From positions 18,484 through 82,483 of the forward strand of contig JAUNWY010000008.1 of the NCBI GenBank assembly GCA_030540085.1: 64,000 bases of DNA, given 5' to 3'. Source of the stretch: Eggerthella sp. Lineage in GTDB: Bacteria > Actinomycetota > Coriobacteriia > Coriobacteriales > Eggerthellaceae. Under the pieces are notes generated by a model. That model worked only from the letters and a program-made list of their open reading frames with translations. It was not told the origin of the DNA and did not search any database. The position numbers and the translations under genes were made by a program. Positions 60,909 through 64,000 of this stretch are shown here, piece by piece. Position 1 is the first letter of the stretch. Each line of letters begins with the position of its first letter.

Positions 60909-61952
60909 TTAGAGCTTCACCGGAGTTTCGTCTTCGGCGGATTTCTGAATTGCGTTGATTACCTTGAGGGTATCGAGCGCATTATCGCCGGTGCAACGCG
61001 GAGTGGTTTCGCGTCCTAAGCACAGATCTACGAAGTGCTCAAGTTCAGCAGTCATCGGATCGTTCTTCTCAACGTCGAAATGCTCGTGCTTGATGGGCTT
61101 CAACCAACCGTAGGCGTCGTCGTCCTGATAGTACAGATCCATATTCGGGAAGCCGAACGAACCCTTGGTGCCGAATACACGCATGCTGTTTTCGCCAGGG
61201 CACATGGTGAAGAAGGTGTTCTCCTCAGCTGCCAAGTCGTAGTTCCAAGGACCAGGAGTTCCGTCGGATACAAAGTAGCTAGCAGTTACGCCGCCCTCGT
61301 ACTCAACAACAGCGGATACGGAATCCTCAACTTCGTTACCTCGGATGGTGTTGCGAGCCGCGGCATATACCTTGGTGGGCTTCATTCCCGTTACGAAGTT
61401 CAAATCGTCGAAGTCATGAATAGCGTTGATCAAAAGCGGACCCGAGCCCTTCTTGGTGTGCCATTCAACGTCAAAGTACTCATGCGGCTTTGCGATAGCG
61501 TAGTTCGACTGAATGCCGACGATCTTGCCCAGCTTGCCCGAGTCAATAACCTGGCGAAGCAGCTGGTAGCGATTTGAAGAGCGGCGATGATGGCCAACCA
61601 GGAGCGTTACACCAGCGTCTTCGCAGATCTTGATGATGTGCTCTGCCTCTTCAACGGTGTTTGCGATGGGCTTCTCGAGCAAGATGTTCTTGATACCAGC
61701 GGCAAGAGCCAACTCGGTAGACTGAACATGGAGCGTATTAGGCAGCGCAATAGCAACTGCATCCAGGTCTTCCTGCTTGAGAAGCAACGTATAGTCGTTA
61801 TACAGAGGAACGCCGAGTTCTTCCGCAACCTTTACATCGTGATCGCCGAAACCAGCAACAGCAACCAGTTCGATTTCCGGGTTTGCCTTTGCATCGCGAG
61901 CGATTTTAGAGCCCTGGTTCAAACCGAGAACCGCAAGCTTAATCTTATCCAT
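60909..61952 (-). CDS. Gfo/Idh/MocA-family oxidoreductase, paralogue 2
   Basis: A 347-residue paralogue of the gene at 55838, alike throughout (VAVAGFGD, LLEKPIANTVEEAE, GHHRRSSNRYQ, LINAIHDFDDLN, FGTKGSFGFPN). It has the same variant G-L-N-Q-G nucleotide loop. The catalytic Lys is in EKPIA. Such enzymes oxidise inositol- or sugar-like alcohols. It is transcribed toward AroE-2. GAAGGGGATTCTG precedes the ATG. Retention of two copies with matching partners points to two related substrates or two steps. Confidence 0.9.
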   Translation of the reverse strand: MDKIKLAVLGLNQGSKIARDAKANPEIELVAVAGFGDHDVKVAEELGVPLYNDYTLLLKQEDLDAVAIALPNTLHVQSTELALAAGIKNILLEKPIANTVEEAEHIIKICEDAGVTLLVGHHRRSSNRYQLLRQVIDSGKLGKIVGIQSNYAIAKPHEYFDVEWHTKKGSGPLLINAIHDFDDLNFVTGMKPTKVYAAARNTIRGNEVEDSVSAVVEYEGGVTASYFVSDGTPGPWNYDLAAEENTFFTMCPGENSMRVFGTKGSFGFPNMDLYYQDDDAYGWLKPIKHEHFDVEKNDPMTAELEHFVDLCLGRETTPRCTGDNALDTLKVINAIQKSAEDETPVKL

Positions 61953-62116
61953 CAGAATCCCCTTCCTTAGGTGTTATCCCCTCTGACAACTTTGATTATG
62001 CGGTCGGGTTTCGATTGAATCCAATAGTGTTAACTCCTGCTCAAGAGCTAACTATTACATAATGCAATAGTGTGGTTTTGGGTGATAAACCATAGGTTTC
62101 TGATTATGTTTCACAA

Positions 62117-62148
62117 TAAGAAAAGCTCACGACGCATGTCGTGAGCTT
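62117..62148 (-). terminator. Terminator of the VOC gene
   Basis: Perfect 11-bp stem AAGCTCACGAC / GTCGTGAGCTT with a GCAT loop and a minus-strand tail TTCTTATTG. Confidence 0.85.
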
Positions 62149-62235
62149 ACAGAATCGAATTTATTCATTAAGAAAATTGATCTTTAAGGTTAGCTCAAAA
62201 GAGCTAAGCCATTAGAAAGGGCACGCGAAAGAAAC

Positions 62236-62724
62236 CTACTTCTTGGACTTGGTTACCGCCTCAATGATGAAGCCCAGGGCCTCCACAGAGTCGTAGTACG
62301 TAAACGTCGCTGTAGGGTCAACGAGCGATTTGCCTTCCATATACTTGGCGATACCGCGCTCTTCCATGGCTTTAGTAACCTCGTCGTTGTCTTCAACGTC
62401 GAAGCGTAGATGATGAAGGGCATGACCGTGCTTGCGGAAACCCTCATCCAGATAGTCGTGCCAAATGGTGTCGGTATCTCCCACCGGCTGCAAAAACTCC
62501 AACTGAACATTCAGCTGGTTATAGAATGCGGCTTTTACCGGCGCATCGATAATCTCTCCGCGATACCACGTCTTCTTGTAGAGATTGTCACTTTCTGCAT
62601 CGGGCTTGAGGCCAAACACCTTTAACATACCCGCCTTGGCTTTTTCCATGTCTTCGATGACAATGCCCACTTGCGTGATATCGCCAAGAAGTTCAACCAT
62701 TTCCTTTGCATTTTCTGCACTCAT
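62236..62724 (-). CDS. VOC-family protein (methylmalonyl-CoA epimerase-like)
   Basis: A 162-residue two-module VOC protein resembling methylmalonyl-CoA epimerase and glyoxalase I. The first strand reads ITQVGIVIEDMEKAK (the usual His of DHVGI is Gln), the second half ALHHLRFDVEDNDEV and the terminal EALGFIIEAV supply a His and Glu. Loss of one metal ligand suggests an altered reaction. It lies between oxidoreductase paralogue 2 and the MFS transporter. VOC proteins in quinate/shikimate pathways include dehydroshikimate dehydratase-related folds, but assignment to that step would be speculation. Confidence 0.75.
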   Translation of the reverse strand: MSAENAKEMVELLGDITQVGIVIEDMEKAKAGMLKVFGLKPDAESDNLYKKTWYRGEIIDAPVKAAFYNQLNVQLEFLQPVGDTDTIWHDYLDEGFRKHGHALHHLRFDVEDNDEVTKAMEERGIAKYMEGKSLVDPTATFTYYDSVEALGFIIEAVTKSKK

Positions 62725-62883
62725 CCAAACCCCTCCTATAATTCGCTTCTCTATCTTTCACCGATCTAGGTGAAATTCCCTCGAGTGACATTTCCGGGAA
62801 TTAAGCCCAGTTCTTTTCGCATCATAACCCAAGATGAAAGGCTCTGTATTTACTACGCAGTTGCTATGTCCGGACAGCTCTAC

Positions 62884-62915
62884 CAAAAAGAACGGGGCCG
62901 CCCCGGGCCCCGTTC
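62884..62915 (-). terminator. Terminator of the MFS transporter gene
   Basis: Perfect 10-bp stem GAACGGGGCC / GGCCCCGTTC followed on the minus strand by TTTTTGG. Confidence 0.9.
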
Positions 62916-62948
62916 CAGAGAGAGGGCTGATTTCTCAGCGTATGTCAG

Positions 62949-64000
62949 CTAGTCGTCAAGCAGACCCTTGGTGATGTCCTCGAGCGTACGACCGCGAGTC
63001 TCAACACCGAAGATAGCCAGCCAAACTGCAGTGAAGATAGCCAACGCAGAGTTGATGATGTAGCAGCCGGTGGTGCCCAGGGTGGTGGTCATGAAGAACG
63101 CAATCCACATAGGGCTCAGGATGCCACCCAGGCGGCCGAAGGCGTTAGCAACACCGGCGCCGCGGATACGGCAGGCCGTCGGGAAAGGCTCGGACAGGTA
63201 GATCGCCGAAGTGGTAACGGAGTTCGTGAAGGTGCAGACGCAGATCAGGAAGCCGAAGAACATTACGAGCGCGGGCTGGTCGGTTGGGAGCATTGCCCAG
63301 ATAGGACCGAGGATTGCTACCAGAACGTAGGTTACGATCAGGATGGTCTTGCGGTTTACCTTCTCAACGTAGAAGGTAAGAGCGCCAACGCCTACCGGGA
63401 TGCCGAGCTGCATAACAACGGTCATCGTGGTTGCCAGATGAACATCGAAGCCGTTCGCCTTCAGGATGGAAGGAGTCCAGGAAATGATGGTATATACCAG
63501 CACGTTCATCGTGAAGCAAAGAAGCATTGCGGTAAGGGTACGAGCAAGCATCTTCTTCTTGAAGAGGAATGCCCAAGGAAGCTCCTTAACCTCACCCTCG
63601 TCAACACGACGCTGGATTTCTTCCTGAGTTACGGGTTCGAGCTTGGAGCCAGTCATCTTCTCGGCGCTGGCTTCGAATTCGCAGCAGATCTTGTTTGCTT
63701 CGTCGGTGCGACCCTTCATTGCCAACCAACGAGGAGATTCCTCAAGGAAGAAGAAGCAAGCAATTACGACCGCTGTACCCAAGATACCGCAGATAACGAA
63801 CACGGGGCGCCAGCCGAGCATGGGCAGAACGATCATGTTCATAGCGGAGGCAACCAAAGTACCGCAGTTAGCGATCAGGCCAACGTAGGACTGGTACTTA
63901 CCACGCTTCGTGGGAGGCGTGAACTCAGTAAGAGCGGAGTAGCCCGCGGGGAACGCAGCGCCAAGGCCCAGACCCATGAAGAAGCGGCAGCCGGTCAGGA
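62949..64000 (-). CDS. MFS metabolite transporter, 5' end cut by window edge
   Basis: The last about 350 residues of an MFS uptake protein; the frame runs off the right edge, so the ATG at 63977 is internal. Seen: RFFMGLGLGAAFPAGYSAL (TM4-5), EFTPPTKRGKYQS loop, EESPRWLAMKGRTDEA (sugar-porter/AAHS/MHS motif) and TSAIYLSEPFPTACRIRGAG in the second half. Such carriers (for example ShiA, quinate, benzoate or niacin transporters) import organic acids with H+. Its place beside AroE-like and Gfo/Idh/MocA genes makes it a good candidate importer for that cluster's substrate. Confidence 0.88.
   Translation of the reverse strand, partial: LTGCRFFMGLGLGAAFPAGYSALTEFTPPTKRGKYQSYVGLIANCGTLVASAMNMIVLPMLGWRPVFVICGILGTAVVIACFFFLEESPRWLAMKGRTDEANKICCEFEASAEKMTGSKLEPVTQEEIQRRVDEGEVKELPWAFLFKKKMLARTLTAMLLCFTMNVLVYTIISWTPSILKANGFDVHLATTMTVVMQLGIPVGVGALTFYVEKVNRKTILIVTYVLVAILGPIWAMLPTDQPALVMFFGFLICVCTFTNSVTTSAIYLSEPFPTACRIRGAGVANAFGRLGGILSPMWIAFFMTTTLGTTGCYIINSALAIFTAVWLAIFGVETRGRTLEDITKGLLDD

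Noticed and set aside
1..64000. CRISPR array, prophage, transposase or tRNA genes
   Set aside because: No regularly spaced direct repeats, no phage or transposase proteins and no recognisable tRNA cloverleaf were seen by eye; a tRNAscan or CRISPR finder run would be needed to exclude small ones.

Overview
The window is a 64 kb chromosomal segment from a high-to-moderate GC anaerobic bacterium. The gene set (histidine operon with a HisZ-HisG fusion, T-box-controlled pheS, UbiD/UbiX-type decarboxylase, 2-enoate reductase/BaiCD-like flavoenzyme, class III CoA-transferase, tandem NSS transporters, REP/MITE repeats) is most consistent with the Coriobacteriia (Eggerthellaceae-like gut or rumen Actinobacteria). 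That placement is inference from content and style; no rRNA gene or phylogenetic marker search could be run. Most genes lie on the minus strand. No tRNA, rRNA, CRISPR array, transposase or phage gene was seen.

Layout. 0-2.7 kb: ketopantoate-reductase-like, VOC and MaoC-like genes divergent from a LysR regulator. 2.7-6.5 kb: NAD synthase, nitroreductase, alpha/beta hydrolase. 6.6-10.8 kb: a UbiD/UbiX decarboxylase operon and an NCS2-like permease; a GAACRTGTTC palindrome recurs at the hydrolase promoter, the ubiD promoter and upstream of the permease, suggesting one regulon. 11-14.2 kb: two tandem ArsB/NhaD-type ion transporters, each with its own near-identical terminator. 14.3-16.2 kb: FKBP isomerase, thioesterase, membrane protein. 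16.4-20.5 kb: pheT and pheS behind a T-box riboswitch. 20.6-24.4 kb: a short-lid DnaK, a DnaJ-domain protein and a DUF5685 protein. 24.3-32.7 kb: histidine operon hisZG-D-C-B-H-A-F, an RlpA-like protein, hisI, then a 37-residue membrane peptide translationally coupled to the DUF5685 gene. 33-37 kb: UspA and two NSS symporters. 37.3-42.9 kb: recQ and gatCAB.

43.2-64 kb is catabolic in character: a 2-enoate reductase/NADH:flavin oxidoreductase with divergent TetR regulator, acyl-CoA dehydrogenase, crotonase, CapA-like protein, iron-sulfur flavoprotein, alpha/beta hydrolase, a MarR-MFS efflux pair with paired operators, and then a cluster with two AroE-like (shikimate/quinate) dehydrogenases, two Gfo/Idh/MocA oxidoreductases, a CaiB/BaiF CoA-transferase, a LysR regulator, a VOC protein and an MFS transporter cut by the window end. 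Together these look like uptake, redox conversion, CoA activation and reduction of hydroaromatic or cyclitol-type plant acids; the exact substrate is unknown and this is the best candidate for an undescribed pathway.

Non-coding structure is rich: two 131-bp MITE/REPIN elements (8765-8895 and 16249-16379, the latter with perfect 31-bp terminal inverted repeats and an AGAAC target-site duplication), a different 128-bp inverted-repeat element upstream of recQ, and several long hairpins in intergenic regions.
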